From contig NZ_AP024819.1 of the NCBI RefSeq assembly GCF_019703325.1, forward strand, positions 558,001-622,000: 64,000 bases of DNA, given 5' to 3'. The position numbers and the translations under genes were made by a program. This stretch comes from Helicobacter sp. NHP19-012. GTDB taxonomy: Bacteria > Campylobacterota > Campylobacteria > Campylobacterales > Helicobacteraceae. The notes beneath the pieces were generated by a model that saw only the letters and a list, made by a program, of their open reading frames with translations, had not been told where the DNA came from and made no database searches. Of the stretch, positions 18,151 to 27,563 are shown piece after piece. How positions within the stretch are numbered: the first letter of the stretch is position 1; each line of letters opens with the position of its first letter.

Positions 18151-19860
18151 ATGAAAAAAATTTCTCGCAAAGAATATGTTTCTATGTATGGGCCCACTAC
18201 GGGCGATAAAGTGAGACTAGGCGACACTGACCTAATCCTAGAAGTTGAACACGACTACACCACTTATGGTGAAGAAATCAAATTCGGGGGCGGGAAAACC
18301 ATCCGCGATGGTATGGGTCAAACCAACAGCCCCAGCAGCCATGAGCTTGACCTTGTCATCACCAACGCTTTGATCGTGGACTACACCGGCATTTACAAAG
18401 CCGACATCGGCATTAAAAACGGCAAAATCCACGGCATCGGTAAAGCGGGCAACAAAGACCTTCAAGATGGCGTTTGCAACAGGCTCTGCGTAGGCCCTGC
18501 TACTGAAGCTCTTGCTGGGGAAGGTTTGATCGTCACCGCTGGTGGGATCGACACACACATCCACTTCATCTCTCCCCAACAAATCCCCACGGCCTTTGCT
18601 AGTGGGATCACCACTATGATTGGGGGCGGAACTGGACCTGCTGATGGAACTAACGCCACCACTATCACTCCCGGACGCTGGAACCTCAAAGAAATGCTCC
18701 GCGCTTCTGAAGAATACGCCATGAACCTTGGCTACCTTGGTAAAGGGAATGTGTCTTTTGAACCTGCTCTCATTGACCAGCTAGAAGCCGGTGCGATTGG
18801 CTTTAAAATCCACGAAGACTGGGGCAGCACACCCTCTGCTATCAACCACGCTCTAAACATCGCCGATAAATACGATGTGCAAGTTGCCATCCACACCGAC
18901 ACCCTAAATGAAGCCGGCTGTGTAGAAGACACTTTACAAGCCATCGCAGGCCGCACTATCCACACCTTCCACACTGAAGGTGCTGGTGGCGGACACGCTC
19001 CCGATGTGATCAAAATGGCTGGCGAATTTAATATCCTCCCAGCTTCTACAAACCCCACCATCCCCTTCACCAAAAACACCGAAGCCGAACACATGGACAT
19101 GTTGATGGTGTGCCACCACTTGGATAAAAACATCAAGGAAGATGTGGAATTTGCCGGCTCTCGTATCCGCCCTCAAACCATCGCAGCTGAAGACAAACTC
19201 CACGATATGGGGATTTTCTCTATCACCAGCTCCGACTCTCAAGCTATGGGGCGTGTGGGCGAAGTCATCACCCGCACTTGGCAAACAGCCGACAAAAATA
19301 AAAAAGAATTTGGTCGCTTGCCTGAAGAAAAAGGCGACAACGACAACTTCCGCATTAAACGCTACATTGCCAAATACACCATCAACCCCGCCATCACCCA
19401 CGGCATTTCTGAATATGTTGGCTCTGTAGAAGTGGGTAAATTCGCCGACCTCGTGCTTTGGAGCCCTGCGTTCTTTGGCATTAAACCCAACATGATCATC
19501 AAAGGCGGTTTCATTGCGCTTTCTCAAATGGGCGATGCCAACGCTTCTATCCCCACTCCCCAACCCGTTTATTACCGTGAAATGTTCGGCCACCATGGCA
19601 AAGCCAAATATGACACCAACATCACTTTCGTGTCTCAAGTCGCCTATGAAAACGGCATTAAACACGAGTTGGGCTTGCAAAGAATCGTGTTGCCTGTGAA
19701 AAACTGCCGCAACATCACCAAAAAAGACCTCAAATTCAACGATGTTACCGCACACATCGAAGTCAACCCTGAAACCTACAAAGTGAAAGTGGATGGCAAC
19801 GAGGTTACCTCCCACGCTGCGGACAAATTGAGCTTGGCACAACTCTACAACCTATTCTAG
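18151..19860 (+). CDS. ureB: Urease subunit beta UreB (catalytic)
   Basis: Catalytic subunit hydrolysing urea to ammonia and carbamate at a dinuclear nickel centre. All metal and catalytic residues are in place with H. pylori numbering: His136 and His138 (DTHIH), carbamylated Lys219 (GFKIHEDWG), His248, His274, flap Cys321 and His322 (VCHHLD), and Asp362. It has 569 residues and ends SLAQLYNLF. It follows ureA by 14 bases with a GGAAAGGAAG ribosome site. Linkage to the nickel accessory genes supports a nickel enzyme rather than the iron urease (UreA2B2) found in some carnivore helicobacters. Confidence 0.97.
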   Translation: MKKISRKEYVSMYGPTTGDKVRLGDTDLILEVEHDYTTYGEEIKFGGGKTIRDGMGQTNSPSSHELDLVITNALIVDYTGIYKADIGIKNGKIHGIGKAGNKDLQDGVCNRLCVGPATEALAGEGLIVTAGGIDTHIHFISPQQIPTAFASGITTMIGGGTGPADGTNATTITPGRWNLKEMLRASEEYAMNLGYLGKGNVSFEPALIDQLEAGAIGFKIHEDWGSTPSAINHALNIADKYDVQVAIHTDTLNEAGCVEDTLQAIAGRTIHTFHTEGAGGGHAPDVIKMAGEFNILPASTNPTIPFTKNTEAEHMDMLMVCHHLDKNIKEDVEFAGSRIRPQTIAAEDKLHDMGIFSITSSDSQAMGRVGEVITRTWQTADKNKKEFGRLPEEKGDNDNFRIKRYIAKYTINPAITHGISEYVGSVEVGKFADLVLWSPAFFGIKPNMIIKGGFIALSQMGDANASIPTPQPVYYREMFGHHGKAKYDTNITFVSQVAYENGIKHELGLQRIVLPVKNCRNITKKDLKFNDVTAHIEVNPETYKVKVDGNEVTSHAADKLSLAQLYNLF

Positions 19861-19885
19861 TGCCGATACAAGGGGGGAGGTTTTT

Positions 19886-19909
19886 GCCCTGCTTTTTAGC
19901 GGGGCTTTT
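19886..19909 (+). terminator. Intrinsic terminator after ureB
   Basis: GCCCTGCT (19886-19893) and AGCGGGGC (19898-19905) form an eight-base stem with one G-U pair around a TTTT loop, followed at once by TTTT. It lies 26 bases after the ureB stop. It would separate ureAB from the ureI accessory group, or reduce read-through into it. Confidence 0.8.
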
Positions 19910-19917
19910 GTCGTTTA

Positions 19918-19950
19918 GGGGGGGTTTGATTTACTTTATTGTTTTATAAT
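19918..19950 (+). promoter_or_regulatory. ureI promoter with upstream G7 tract
   Basis: A perfect TATAAT (19945-19950) lies 65 bases before the ureI start and after the ureB terminator, implying a separate transcript for ureIEFGH. A run of seven G (19918-19924) lies at about the -35 distance; slippage there could change promoter spacing. No good -35 hexamer is seen. Confidence 0.6.
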
Positions 19951-20015
19951 GGGGCTTCCTTGGGGTTTTCGTTATAAAACGATGACGCTCTGGTTATTTC
20001 ACAATAAGGATAGGA

Positions 20016-20603
20016 ATGTTAGGACTTGTGTTATTGTATGTTGCGATCGTGTTGATCAGCAACGGCGTTTGTGGGCTCACAGGCGTGGATGCCAAAAGCA
20101 AAGCAGTCATGAACTACTTTGTGGGTGGGCTCTCCATTGTATGTAATGTGGTGGCGATCATTTACTCCACTTTCCACGCCACCCCTATGGTTGAAGGGGC
20201 AGAGAATATCCAGCAAGTGGCGCACCACCTGATTAACTTCTATGGCCCTGCCACAGGTTTATTATTCGGCTTTACCTACCTTTATGCCGCCATCAACAAT
20301 ACCTTTAACTTGGATTGGAAACCCTATGGTTGGTATTGTTTATTTGTAACCATCAACACCATCCCCGCGGCCATTCTTTCTCACTACTCCGATGTCCTAG
20401 ACGATCACAAAATGCTAGGCATCACTGAAGGCGACTGGTGGGCTTTCATTTGGCTCGCTTGGGGTGTGCTCTGGTTAACTGGCTGGATTGAAGAAGTGGC
20501 TAAAATTAAACTCGGTAACTTCGTGCCTTGGCTTGCCATCATCGAAGGGATCATCACCGCTTGGATCCCTGCTTGGTTGCTCTTTATCCAACACTGGGCA
20601 TAA
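20016..20603 (+). CDS. ureI: Acid-gated urea channel UreI
   Basis: Inner-membrane hexameric channel that opens at low periplasmic pH to admit urea to cytoplasmic urease. It is exactly 195 residues, as in H. pylori, with six hydrophobic helices. Periplasmic loops retain titratable His residues (His54, His70, His71, His123, His131); His123 and His131 are known pH-gating positions in H. pylori. The presence of two His-rich periplasmic loops supports true acid gating and thus a gastric host niche. AAGGATAGGA precedes the ATG. Confidence 0.97.
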   Translation: MLGLVLLYVAIVLISNGVCGLTGVDAKSKAVMNYFVGGLSIVCNVVAIIYSTFHATPMVEGAENIQQVAHHLINFYGPATGLLFGFTYLYAAINNTFNLDWKPYGWYCLFVTINTIPAAILSHYSDVLDDHKMLGITEGDWWAFIWLAWGVLWLTGWIEEVAKIKLGNFVPWLAIIEGIITAWIPAWLLFIQHWA

Positions 20604-20604
20604 A

Positions 20605-21123
20605 ATGCGCGCTGTGGCTATCCTAGGCAATCTCCATACCAAAGCCCCGCAAGGGGCGGTGGATTTTATCGACCTTGAATGGTTTGATAGCCAAAAGCGC
20701 ATGGGGCGTTTTAAGACCAGAAGCGGGCAGGAAGTGGTGATGAAGTTAGAAACCCCCCCAAAGATGGGGCTAGCCGATGGGGACATTTTGTTTCAAGACG
20801 CACAAACCACCATCGCCATCAACATTCTGCCCACTAAAGTCCTTTGTGCTTACGCTTCTAACATGCACGAAGTGGCGCAAATCTGCTATGAAGTGGGTAA
20901 CCGCCACGCCTCGCTTTACTATGGTGAAGAAAATTTGAGTTTTAAAACCCCATATGACAAGCCCATGCAAGTTTTGTTTGAAAGATTGGGCGTGAAGCAT
21001 GCGGTTTTAAAAAGCAAATTAGACGCTTTGCAACGCATTTCTGTGAACGCATCGCCACACACTGAAACCCCTGTATTGAAATTCACCGACAGCACAGACT
21101 TACAGATTTTGATTAAAAAATAG
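20605..21123 (+). CDS. ureE: Urease nickel metallochaperone UreE
   Basis: Dimeric nickel carrier that delivers Ni to the urease maturation complex. I start it at the ATG at 20605, one base after the ureI stop, giving 172 residues; a longer frame into ureI is coding shadow. His101, in the segment [11 protein letters not shown], corresponds to the dimer-interface nickel ligand (His102 in H. pylori), and His152 (ASPHTETP) is the C-terminal ligand. There is no poly-His tail, as in H. pylori and unlike Klebsiella. Confidence 0.94.
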   Translation: MRAVAILGNLHTKAPQGAVDFIDLEWFDSQKRMGRFKTRSGQEVVMKLETPPKMGLADGDILFQDAQTTIAINILPTKVLCAYASNMHEVAQICYEVGNRHASLYYGEENLSFKTPYDKPMQVLFERLGVKHAVLKSKLDALQRISVNASPHTETPVLKFTDSTDLQILIKK

Positions 21124-21130
21124 GACTTCC

Positions 21131-21826
21131 ATGCACACCGACTTTTTACTGCTCCAAATCAACGATGCCATGTTTCCCATCGGCTCTTACACCCACTCTT
21201 TTGGGCTAGAAACCTATATCCAAGACAAAGAAGTTTGCGACAAAGAGAGTGCGTTAGAGTATCTCAAAGCTAACCTAAGCACACAATTTTTATACAGCGA
21301 TTTACTGAGCTTAAAACTCTGCTACCAGCACGCTAAGGCAGGGCTAGAGAGCCAAGACCCCCACTTGGGGCATATTTTAGACATTGAAGAAAAAGTAAGC
21401 CTTGCCACCCCCCCCTTAGAATTACGCAACGCGAACCAAAAGCTGGGCAACCGCTTTTTAAAAACGATTTTACAGCTGGATTTGCCCTTTGTGCGTTTCT
21501 TTAGAGCTTATGCTAAAGCCACCACCACGCCCACACACGCCACCAGCTATGGGGTGTTTTGTGCGTGCTTTAACATTGCCCTAGAGACCGCTCTAAAGCA
21601 CTACCTTTACGCCCAAAGCTCGAATATGGTGATTAACTGCGTTAAGACCATCCCCCTAGCCCAAAATGACGGGCAAAGGATTTTACTCGCCCTGCAAGAA
21701 ACCTTTAGCGACCTGCTTAGCACTTTAGAAAACCTAGATATAAGCTATTTGTGTGCGGCAAGTATCCAAAACGACATCAAGGCGATGCAACACGAGCAAC
21801 TATACTCCCGCCTGTATATGTCTTAA
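21131..21826 (+). CDS. ureF: Urease accessory protein UreF
   Basis: Part of the UreF-UreH-UreG complex that activates apo-urease; it checks GTP hydrolysis by UreG. The N-terminal [18 protein letters not shown] is the UreF signature, and the helical body has [19 protein letters not shown]. It has 231 residues, shorter than the roughly 254 in H. pylori, the difference being spread over the chain rather than a broken end. It follows ureE by seven bases. Confidence 0.93.
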   Translation: MHTDFLLLQINDAMFPIGSYTHSFGLETYIQDKEVCDKESALEYLKANLSTQFLYSDLLSLKLCYQHAKAGLESQDPHLGHILDIEEKVSLATPPLELRNANQKLGNRFLKTILQLDLPFVRFFRAYAKATTTPTHATSYGVFCACFNIALETALKHYLYAQSSNMVINCVKTIPLAQNDGQRILLALQETFSDLLSTLENLDISYLCAASIQNDIKAMQHEQLYSRLYMS

Positions 21827-21852
21827 ATTTCAACTTTTTATAAAGGATTAGA

Positions 21853-22452
21853 ATGGTAAAAATCGGTGTTTGTGGCCCTGTGGGCAGTGGAAAAACGGCT
21901 TTGATCGAAGCCCTGACTCGGGCGATGAGCCAAAATTACAGCATAGGCGTGATCACCAACGACATTTACACCAAAGAAGATGCCGAGTTTTTGTGTAAAA
22001 ACTCTGTCATGCCAAGAGAGCGTATCATTGGGGTAGAAACTGGGGGTTGCCCGCACACCGCCATTAGAGAAGACGCGTCCATGAACTTAGAAGCGGTGGA
22101 AGAAATGCTACATCGCTTCCCCGACATTCAGTTAATGTTTATTGAAAGTGGGGGGGATAATCTCTCCACCACCTTTAACCCCGAATTGGCGGACTTTACG
22201 ATCTTTGTGATCGATGTGGCTGAAGGGGATAAAATCCCCAGAAAAGGCGGGCCGGGCATCACCCGCTCGGATTTACTCATCATCAATAAAATCGATCTAG
22301 CCCCCCATGTCGGGGCGGATTTGGGCGTGATGGAGCGAGACTCTAAAAAAATGCGTGGGGACAAGCCCTTTTTATTCACCAACATTCGAAGCAAGGACGG
22401 CTTAGACAGCGTGATCTCTTGGATTCAAAAACACGCCTTGTTAGAAGATTAA
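21853..22452 (+). CDS. ureG: Urease accessory GTPase UreG
   Basis: SIMIBI-class GTPase that carries nickel to urease. P-loop GPVGSGKT (8-15), the Cys66-Pro67-His68 nickel-binding motif ([11 protein letters not shown]), and the guanine-specificity motif NKID (in [11 protein letters not shown]) are all present. It has 199 residues, as in H. pylori. A 26-base gap separates it from ureF; AAAGGA lies before the ATG. Confidence 0.96.
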   Translation: MVKIGVCGPVGSGKTALIEALTRAMSQNYSIGVITNDIYTKEDAEFLCKNSVMPRERIIGVETGGCPHTAIREDASMNLEAVEEMLHRFPDIQLMFIESGGDNLSTTFNPELADFTIFVIDVAEGDKIPRKGGPGITRSDLLIINKIDLAPHVGADLGVMERDSKKMRGDKPFLFTNIRSKDGLDSVISWIQKHALLED

Positions 22453-22453
22453 A

Positions 22454-23275
22454 ATGGAGCACAAGACTAGCTACGCCCAAGCCTCACGGCTGAAGCTCAA
22501 AACCAAAATGGGGCTCAATGGCAAGTGCGTCATCGCCGACAATTATTTCACCCCCCCCTTTAAGCTCATGCCCCCCTTTTACGCTAGAGATAGCCTAGCC
22601 GAGATTATGCTGATTGCTGTAAGTCCGGGCATGTTAAAAGGGGACGCACACGAGATAGGCATTGAAGTGGGGCAAGATTGCCAGCTCAAGCTCTCTAGCC
22701 AAAGCTTTGAGAAAGTGCAAGACACTGAAGACGGCTATGCGAGCCGCAAAACGCACATTGCCATCAAAGAAAACGCCCTGCTAGACTTTAGCCCCCTGCC
22801 TATCATCCCCTTTGCTAACGCCCATTTTCAAAACCACAGCCATATTGTGTTGCACGAAAACGCCCAACTGCTTTACAGCGAAATCATCACGGCAGGGCGG
22901 ATTGCTATGGGCGAAAGCTTTGCCTTTAAGCGGTTGCACTCTACGCTAAGCATCTCTTACTCCAAAGAAAACAGCGAACACCCCTTGTTTGTGGATAACA
23001 CGCTTTTAGAGCCAGCCAAAATGGATTTAAAAAACCCGTGCATGTTTGGCAATTACACCCATTATTTAAATTTAGTGGCTTTCACCAAGCACCTAGATCA
23101 AGACAGCTTGCTAAGCTTTTTAGAAGGCTTTGAAGGGCAAGTGGGTGTGAGCACCCTAGCTTCTAAGTTGCCAGACGGCTACTTTAGCCTATGCCTCAAA
23201 GCCCTCGCTTGTGGCTCTGAACCCTTGTTGCATTTGCGTAAGTCCATCAGCCAAGAGCTCTTAGGACGGTTGTAA
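22454..23275 (+). CDS. ureH: Urease accessory protein UreH (UreD)
   Basis: Scaffold that binds apo-urease and forms a tunnel for nickel with UreF. Conserved blocks are YFTPPFKLMPPFY, VSPGMLKGDAHEI, KLSSQSFEKVQ and LDFSPLPIIPFANAHF. It has 273 residues. The ATG is one base after the ureG stop, so it is the coupled last gene of the cluster. Only 13 bases separate it from the oppositely oriented Sel1-repeat gene and no terminator is visible there. Confidence 0.94.
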   Translation: MEHKTSYAQASRLKLKTKMGLNGKCVIADNYFTPPFKLMPPFYARDSLAEIMLIAVSPGMLKGDAHEIGIEVGQDCQLKLSSQSFEKVQDTEDGYASRKTHIAIKENALLDFSPLPIIPFANAHFQNHSHIVLHENAQLLYSEIITAGRIAMGESFAFKRLHSTLSISYSKENSEHPLFVDNTLLEPAKMDLKNPCMFGNYTHYLNLVAFTKHLDQDSLLSFLEGFEGQVGVSTLASKLPDGYFSLCLKALACGSEPLLHLRKSISQELLGRL

Positions 23276-23288
23276 AAGCTCTAGGGGG

Positions 23289-24917
23289 CTAATCCTCCCA
23301 ATCGAATGAGTCGCAAGCCTTTTTTAAGTATTCAAACGCCTTTAGGGGGTCGGGTGTTACACCCAAGCCCTTGTCATAGATTTTACTTAATCGACGCAAA
23401 GCTTCATCATAACAAGACTCTTCGCAATGCGCCCCGTTGGCAACTATGGTGAAATGCTCTAGGGCTTTGGCGTAGTCTTGCTGCACCACATCGCCGCCAT
23501 CAAAATACAGCTCGGCCAAATTAAAGTGGGCTTGGTAATCCTCAGCATTCATCTCTATCGCCTTTTTAAGGTATTCTAGGGCTTTTTGCTCGTCCTTGAC
23601 GCACCCACTGCCCGTAACATACATTTCTGCCACATAGCCATAAAGGCGTGTGTTGCCTAGCTCTATGGCTTTTAAACACCATTCTAAAATTTGGGTGTTG
23701 TTATGCGTCCAGTCCAGCGACACTAAGCGGGCATAAGCCTCTGTGCCAAAGACTTCTTCGGCAAGGCTTATCGCCTTTTTGTAATGAGCCACCGCCTTTT
23801 TATGATTTCTTCTAGAACCGATAGAACCAAAACCCTCACTATAACCCTCACTACGCTTCATGTATTGCCGAGACACCATATAACAAATATGCGCCTTCTC
23901 TAGCTTGGTTTGACCCATTTTAAGAGCTTTATTGTAATACTCCTCAGCTCTTTTAGGGTCGGGCATGCAGATACCCTCAAGATAAAAGTCAGCTAAGTCA
24001 AAACAGGCACTGATAGAACCCATATCCACCGCCCGATTTAGGTATTCTAAGCCTTTTTCTATATCCACAGGCACCCCCCTACCATTTAAATAAAAATCCC
24101 CAGTTAAGGTATAAGACCTCGTGTCCCCCATGTCCCCTGCTTTTTTCAGGTATTCTAGGGCTTTGGTGAAGTTAGGACACCCCTTAAAAGAACGCCTCAG
24201 CGTCTTATCGCCATAGATCTTGCCTAATTCATATAAACTCTCCACATCGCCTAATTTTGCGCTCTTTTCATAGCACTCTATGGCTTCATTAATGTATCCT
24301 TTCTCGCGTGCTTGCGTGCCCCTTAAGAACAGCATATCTGCCTTTTTGGGGAATACTTGCCTAGAGTTAACACCCCCCACTTTAAAATCCTGCACGGGCA
24401 AATCGTTAAACAACGCCACCAGCCTTAACAAACTAAGGGGATAGTCGTAGCGATCCAAGTAAAATTCTCTGCCACATTTGTTGTGGTATTTGGCTTTGTC
24501 GTTCTCAAAGAGTTTTTTAAAAGCCGGGCAAGCTTGCGCCTCTTTAAGATTTTGCACCCCGCAGGTGATTAAAAAAGAACAGCGGTATTCACGACGCCTT
24601 AAGGGCGCAAAGCATATATAAAAGCCATGCGCGCTCTCTAGCCTGCTGGTATTCACCAAATCCTCTTGCAAGAGATTTTGGGGGGCAAAGATGAGCACCC
24701 CCCTAATTTCCTCTTTCACCCCTTTATGGTTTAGGATTTTAAAGGGCTTTTCACAAAACGCCCCCACCCACTCGATCCCCCTTAAGAGTTTGTTTAACTT
24801 TTTAACAATGTTCTTAGCAGAGCTAAAATCCTCCTTGCTGACGCACTTATCAAAGGCATCAAGGCATTCTTCAAGCTCTTGCCTCTCTTTAAACCCTAAA
24901 GCCACTCTTTCTATCAT
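23289..24917 (-). CDS. Sel1-repeat protein with unrecognised Cys-rich N-terminal domain
   Basis: A 542-residue protein without signal peptide or membrane helix. Residues 1-190 form a domain I do not recognise, with eight Cys in its first 150 residues (18, 25, 55, 102, 113, 119, 130, 148) and a run of hydrophobic strands around GVLIFAPQ and CSFLITCG. From about 194 to the end are roughly eight Sel1/TPR-like repeats, for example LTGDFYLNGRGVPVDIEKGL and LSKIYDKGLGVTPDPLKAF. Unlike secreted Helicobacter cysteine-rich proteins it lacks an export signal and paired repeat cysteines. Its GAGGAGG ribosome site overlaps the stop of the DUF262 gene, so the two are translationally coupled. It is probably a cytoplasmic partner or regulator of that nuclease; this is inference. 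Confidence 0.82.
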   Translation of the reverse strand: MIERVALGFKERQELEECLDAFDKCVSKEDFSSAKNIVKKLNKLLRGIEWVGAFCEKPFKILNHKGVKEEIRGVLIFAPQNLLQEDLVNTSRLESAHGFYICFAPLRRREYRCSFLITCGVQNLKEAQACPAFKKLFENDKAKYHNKCGREFYLDRYDYPLSLLRLVALFNDLPVQDFKVGGVNSRQVFPKKADMLFLRGTQAREKGYINEAIECYEKSAKLGDVESLYELGKIYGDKTLRRSFKGCPNFTKALEYLKKAGDMGDTRSYTLTGDFYLNGRGVPVDIEKGLEYLNRAVDMGSISACFDLADFYLEGICMPDPKRAEEYYNKALKMGQTKLEKAHICYMVSRQYMKRSEGYSEGFGSIGSRRNHKKAVAHYKKAISLAEEVFGTEAYARLVSLDWTHNNTQILEWCLKAIELGNTRLYGYVAEMYVTGSGCVKDEQKALEYLKKAIEMNAEDYQAHFNLAELYFDGGDVVQQDYAKALEHFTIVANGAHCEESCYDEALRRLSKIYDKGLGVTPDPLKAFEYLKKACDSFDWED

Positions 24918-24926
24918 CGCGCCTCC

Positions 24927-26639
24927 TCAAACGGCGTATTCTTTAAAGAACACATACAACCGCTGATAAATCTCCTCTGTGCGGGCTTTAATGTCCTCTA
25001 GTAGCCAATCGCTTTTGGGGAACTTGGCTAAATCCTGCGCCTCTAAAAACTTGGACTTAGCGTATTTGGGCTTTTTGGCGTCAAAGTAGCCATTGCTCGC
25101 CTTGATGTTGAGTGGTTTTTCTAAAAGGATTTTATTGCCAATGGACTCGACTAAGGCATTCGCCTCTTTTTTATCAAGCTTCACATAATTTGTCTGCCAC
25201 TTTTTGGGGAAAATGTGCTCGATCTCGGGTTTTTCACAAACCCCTGTGTCTTGCTTAGGGTATTTTAAATACATGTTGAGAGCCACAAGGGTTTTAGTGA
25301 GCCTTTTGGTTTGGGCGGCTTCAAAGAAAGTGCGGAAGGTGTATTCACGCCTTTGGGTAGTAACCACGCTTTTTAAAATCTCTTGACTCTCTGCTTTAAA
25401 GTCTATGTTGCCCGTTTTGTAAAGTGAAGTGTAGGCGTTATACACCAAGTTTTTAATCTGCCCGGGGTGGCGTGCAATGGTATAAATCAAGAAGTGGGCG
25501 CATGTCCGCATTAAAACCTCCTCAAGCCCTTTAAAATAATCCTTGCCCTTCTGCTGACAATAGGCGTAGTAAGCCCCGTCTAGGAACTCCCAATACCCAC
25601 TATCTAAAGTATAAAGGACATTGTAAAACTGGTAGGCGCGGTGCGAAACTTTAGAGCTGACTTCATCGCTATGCCAATACTCTTGCATTTTTGCAATTTC
25701 TTGCATGATAGAGCCGTCTTTGAGTAGGTCGCGGTGCTTGTTTAAAAAGAAGGGGCGTAAGCCGATCTCTCGGCTTTTATCCCCCTTTTGTGCCCTTAAG
25801 ACATGCATGCAAAGCCTAAAGAGCCAATCAATGTCGCACTCTTGTTCTAGCTCCTGCCACTGCGTTACAAACGCCTCTCTCTCTTGGGGGGTTCTGTAAG
25901 AGAAAATCACGCTTTTAAAAATGTCCGTATCCACTAAAGGGAGTCCCCTAGTGTTGAGCGTATTAAAGACCCTTAAGGCGTACTCTAGGCGGTTCTCTTC
26001 ATCTTGCCCCCCACACTCCACCGACAACACAATGCAAGATTTCAACACACACAGACAAAACTCGTGAAAAGTCGTGGCGTGGTTTGCGCTAAATTCATCT
26101 AGCTGCGTTACAAAGTAGCGGTAGTTTTTCTCGTAATTTGAGCTGTCCTCTGCTTCGTCTTGCTCTAGTCCGTTTTCTAGGATATTTTGCAAGACTTGGT
26201 GCTTGTCATCGCTGATAGCGTGGCTGATTAAATGGGGCTTAGTGGGGTCTGGCTCGCCCGTAACCCCGTCAATCTCCCACAGACAAGAGGCGAGATTGTC
26301 TAGCAAGCGTTGCATTTTGCCATTATTTTCACGCATGAGCTTGGCGTGCATGGCTTTAAGCAACAACATTAAAGTCGTGGTGCGTTGTTGCCCATCCACA
26401 ATGTGTTTTTTATCTTTAATGGGGTAAAAGACGACCGAACCTAAGAAATAGGGGTTTTGATCGGTGCTTTCACCCCCCCACCCCCCCTCAAAAAACGCCA
26501 CAATGTCCTCCCATAACTGCGCACACTCCCCTAGTCCCCACGCATAATTTCTTTGATACTCTGGCACTACAAACTTATTTTTAGACAAATAGTCTAAAAT
26601 ATCCATTTGTAAAGTGCTCATTTCTAACTTACTTGCCAT
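24927..26639 (-). CDS. DUF262/DUF1524 (GmrSD-type) nuclease, probable type IV-like restriction protein
   Basis: The N-terminal DUF262 (GmrSD_N, ParB-like) domain shows PEYQRNYAWG (26-35) and DGQQRTTTL (82-90), the residues that bind and hydrolyse nucleotide in this family. The C-terminal DUF1524 domain has the His-Asn-His-type nuclease motif: IEHIFP with His475, SIGNKILLEKPLN with Asn502 and Asn511, and a following KKPKYAKS block. Relatives GmrSD, SspE and BrxU cut modified phage DNA. I start it at the ATG at 26637-26639 because GGAGG lies five bases upstream; an upstream ATG at 26651 lacks such a site. It has 570 residues. No methylase, dnd/ssp or BREX genes are nearby, only the Sel1 protein. 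The target is unknown. Confidence 0.85.
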   Translation of the reverse strand: MASKLEMSTLQMDILDYLSKNKFVVPEYQRNYAWGLGECAQLWEDIVAFFEGGWGGESTDQNPYFLGSVVFYPIKDKKHIVDGQQRTTTLMLLLKAMHAKLMRENNGKMQRLLDNLASCLWEIDGVTGEPDPTKPHLISHAISDDKHQVLQNILENGLEQDEAEDSSNYEKNYRYFVTQLDEFSANHATTFHEFCLCVLKSCIVLSVECGGQDEENRLEYALRVFNTLNTRGLPLVDTDIFKSVIFSYRTPQEREAFVTQWQELEQECDIDWLFRLCMHVLRAQKGDKSREIGLRPFFLNKHRDLLKDGSIMQEIAKMQEYWHSDEVSSKVSHRAYQFYNVLYTLDSGYWEFLDGAYYAYCQQKGKDYFKGLEEVLMRTCAHFLIYTIARHPGQIKNLVYNAYTSLYKTGNIDFKAESQEILKSVVTTQRREYTFRTFFEAAQTKRLTKTLVALNMYLKYPKQDTGVCEKPEIEHIFPKKWQTNYVKLDKKEANALVESIGNKILLEKPLNIKASNGYFDAKKPKYAKSKFLEAQDLAKFPKSDWLLEDIKARTEEIYQRLYVFFKEYAV

Positions 26640-26717
26640 AAAAACCTCCATTAAAAAATGTGCTTGTGTTCTAGCACTTCTTTTTTCATGGACGGCTAAT
26701 AAGGCGCGCCAAAGCCC

Positions 26718-27542
26718 CTAAAACCCCAAAATTTTTTCTCTAACCCCCTCAATGATCCAGCCTGGAGTGGACGCACCTGCGCTAATGCCACAGAGTTTTT
26801 TAGAGCGAAACCACGACTCTTCAAGGTCGTTAAAGTCCTCCACTAAATAGCTGTCCATGCAAAACTCTTTGGCGATGTTGAAAAGCTGTTTGGTGTTAGA
26901 GGAGGTCTTGCCCCCCACAATCACCATAATATCCACTTCTTGGCTCAGCTCCCGCACCGCTTCTTGGTTGTCAAAGGTGGCGTTGCAAATGGTGTTAAAA
27001 ATACGCACCTCAGCGCACCTAGCGATGAGAAAGCTGGCGATCTCTAAGAGTTTGGGGGTTTGTTTGGTGGTTTGCGAGACTAAAGCCACCCGTTTAGACA
27101 AGTTTTGGTCTTGCAACTGGGCTAGAGAATTGACGATCAAAGGGGGGGTGCTAGAGTAGCTAATCACCCCCTTCACTTCGGGGTGGTTGGCATCTCCAAA
27201 AATCACAATTTGATACCCCTTGTCGCTCATTTTTTCCACGATTTGCTGGGGCTTGATGACATACGGGCAAGTTGCGTCAATGATATGTGCCCCCTTGTTT
27301 TTCAACAAAGCCAAATCGTTTTTAGGGATGCCATGTGTGCGGATAATCACGCTTTTATCCGCCCCCACACTTTGCACCTCCTCTTGCACCCGCACATTGT
27401 AATCTTGCTCTAGCCGTTTGATCTCTTTAGGGTTGTGGATGAGTGAGCCTAGCGTTAGGCTGTTCTTGTTCTTTTGGGCGATCTCAATCGCCCTTTTCAC
27501 CCCAAAACAAAAGCCGTAATTCTTTGCCATTTTCACTTGCAT
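26718..27542 (-). CDS. ispH: 4-hydroxy-3-methylbut-2-enyl diphosphate reductase
   Basis: Iron-sulfur enzyme making IPP and DMAPP at the end of the MEP isoprenoid pathway. The first cluster Cys lies in NYGFCFGVKRAI near the N-terminus, with the others in DATCPYV and FNTICNAT. The catalytic glutamate lies in the block VSQTTKQTPK to NQEAVREL. I use the ATG at 27542, five bases after AGGAG, giving 274 residues; a GTG six bases upstream is less well placed. It follows the DJ-1-family gene in the same direction. Confidence 0.95.
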   Translation of the reverse strand: MQVKMAKNYGFCFGVKRAIEIAQKNKNSLTLGSLIHNPKEIKRLEQDYNVRVQEEVQSVGADKSVIIRTHGIPKNDLALLKNKGAHIIDATCPYVIKPQQIVEKMSDKGYQIVIFGDANHPEVKGVISYSSTPPLIVNSLAQLQDQNLSKRVALVSQTTKQTPKLLEIASFLIARCAEVRIFNTICNATFDNQEAVRELSQEVDIMVIVGGKTSSNTKQLFNIAKEFCMDSYLVEDFNDLEESWFRSKKLCGISAGASTPGWIIEGVREKILGF

Positions 27543-27563
27543 AGGCACTCCTGCATAACCGCC

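Noticed and set aside
18934-19842. A 302-codon open frame antisense to ureB
   Set aside because: It lies wholly inside ureB, has no ribosome site, and its composition is a mirror of the strongly biased ureB codons.
17432-19860. Iron-dependent second urease (UreA2B2)
   Set aside because: The genes are followed by ureIEFGH with nickel chaperones, and UreB matches the nickel enzyme at all metal positions.
26660-26677. Hairpin GTGCT/AGCAC with flanking T runs between ispH and the nuclease gene
   Set aside because: Only five pairs with an eight-base loop; too weak to call a terminator, although it lies in a suitable place after ispH.
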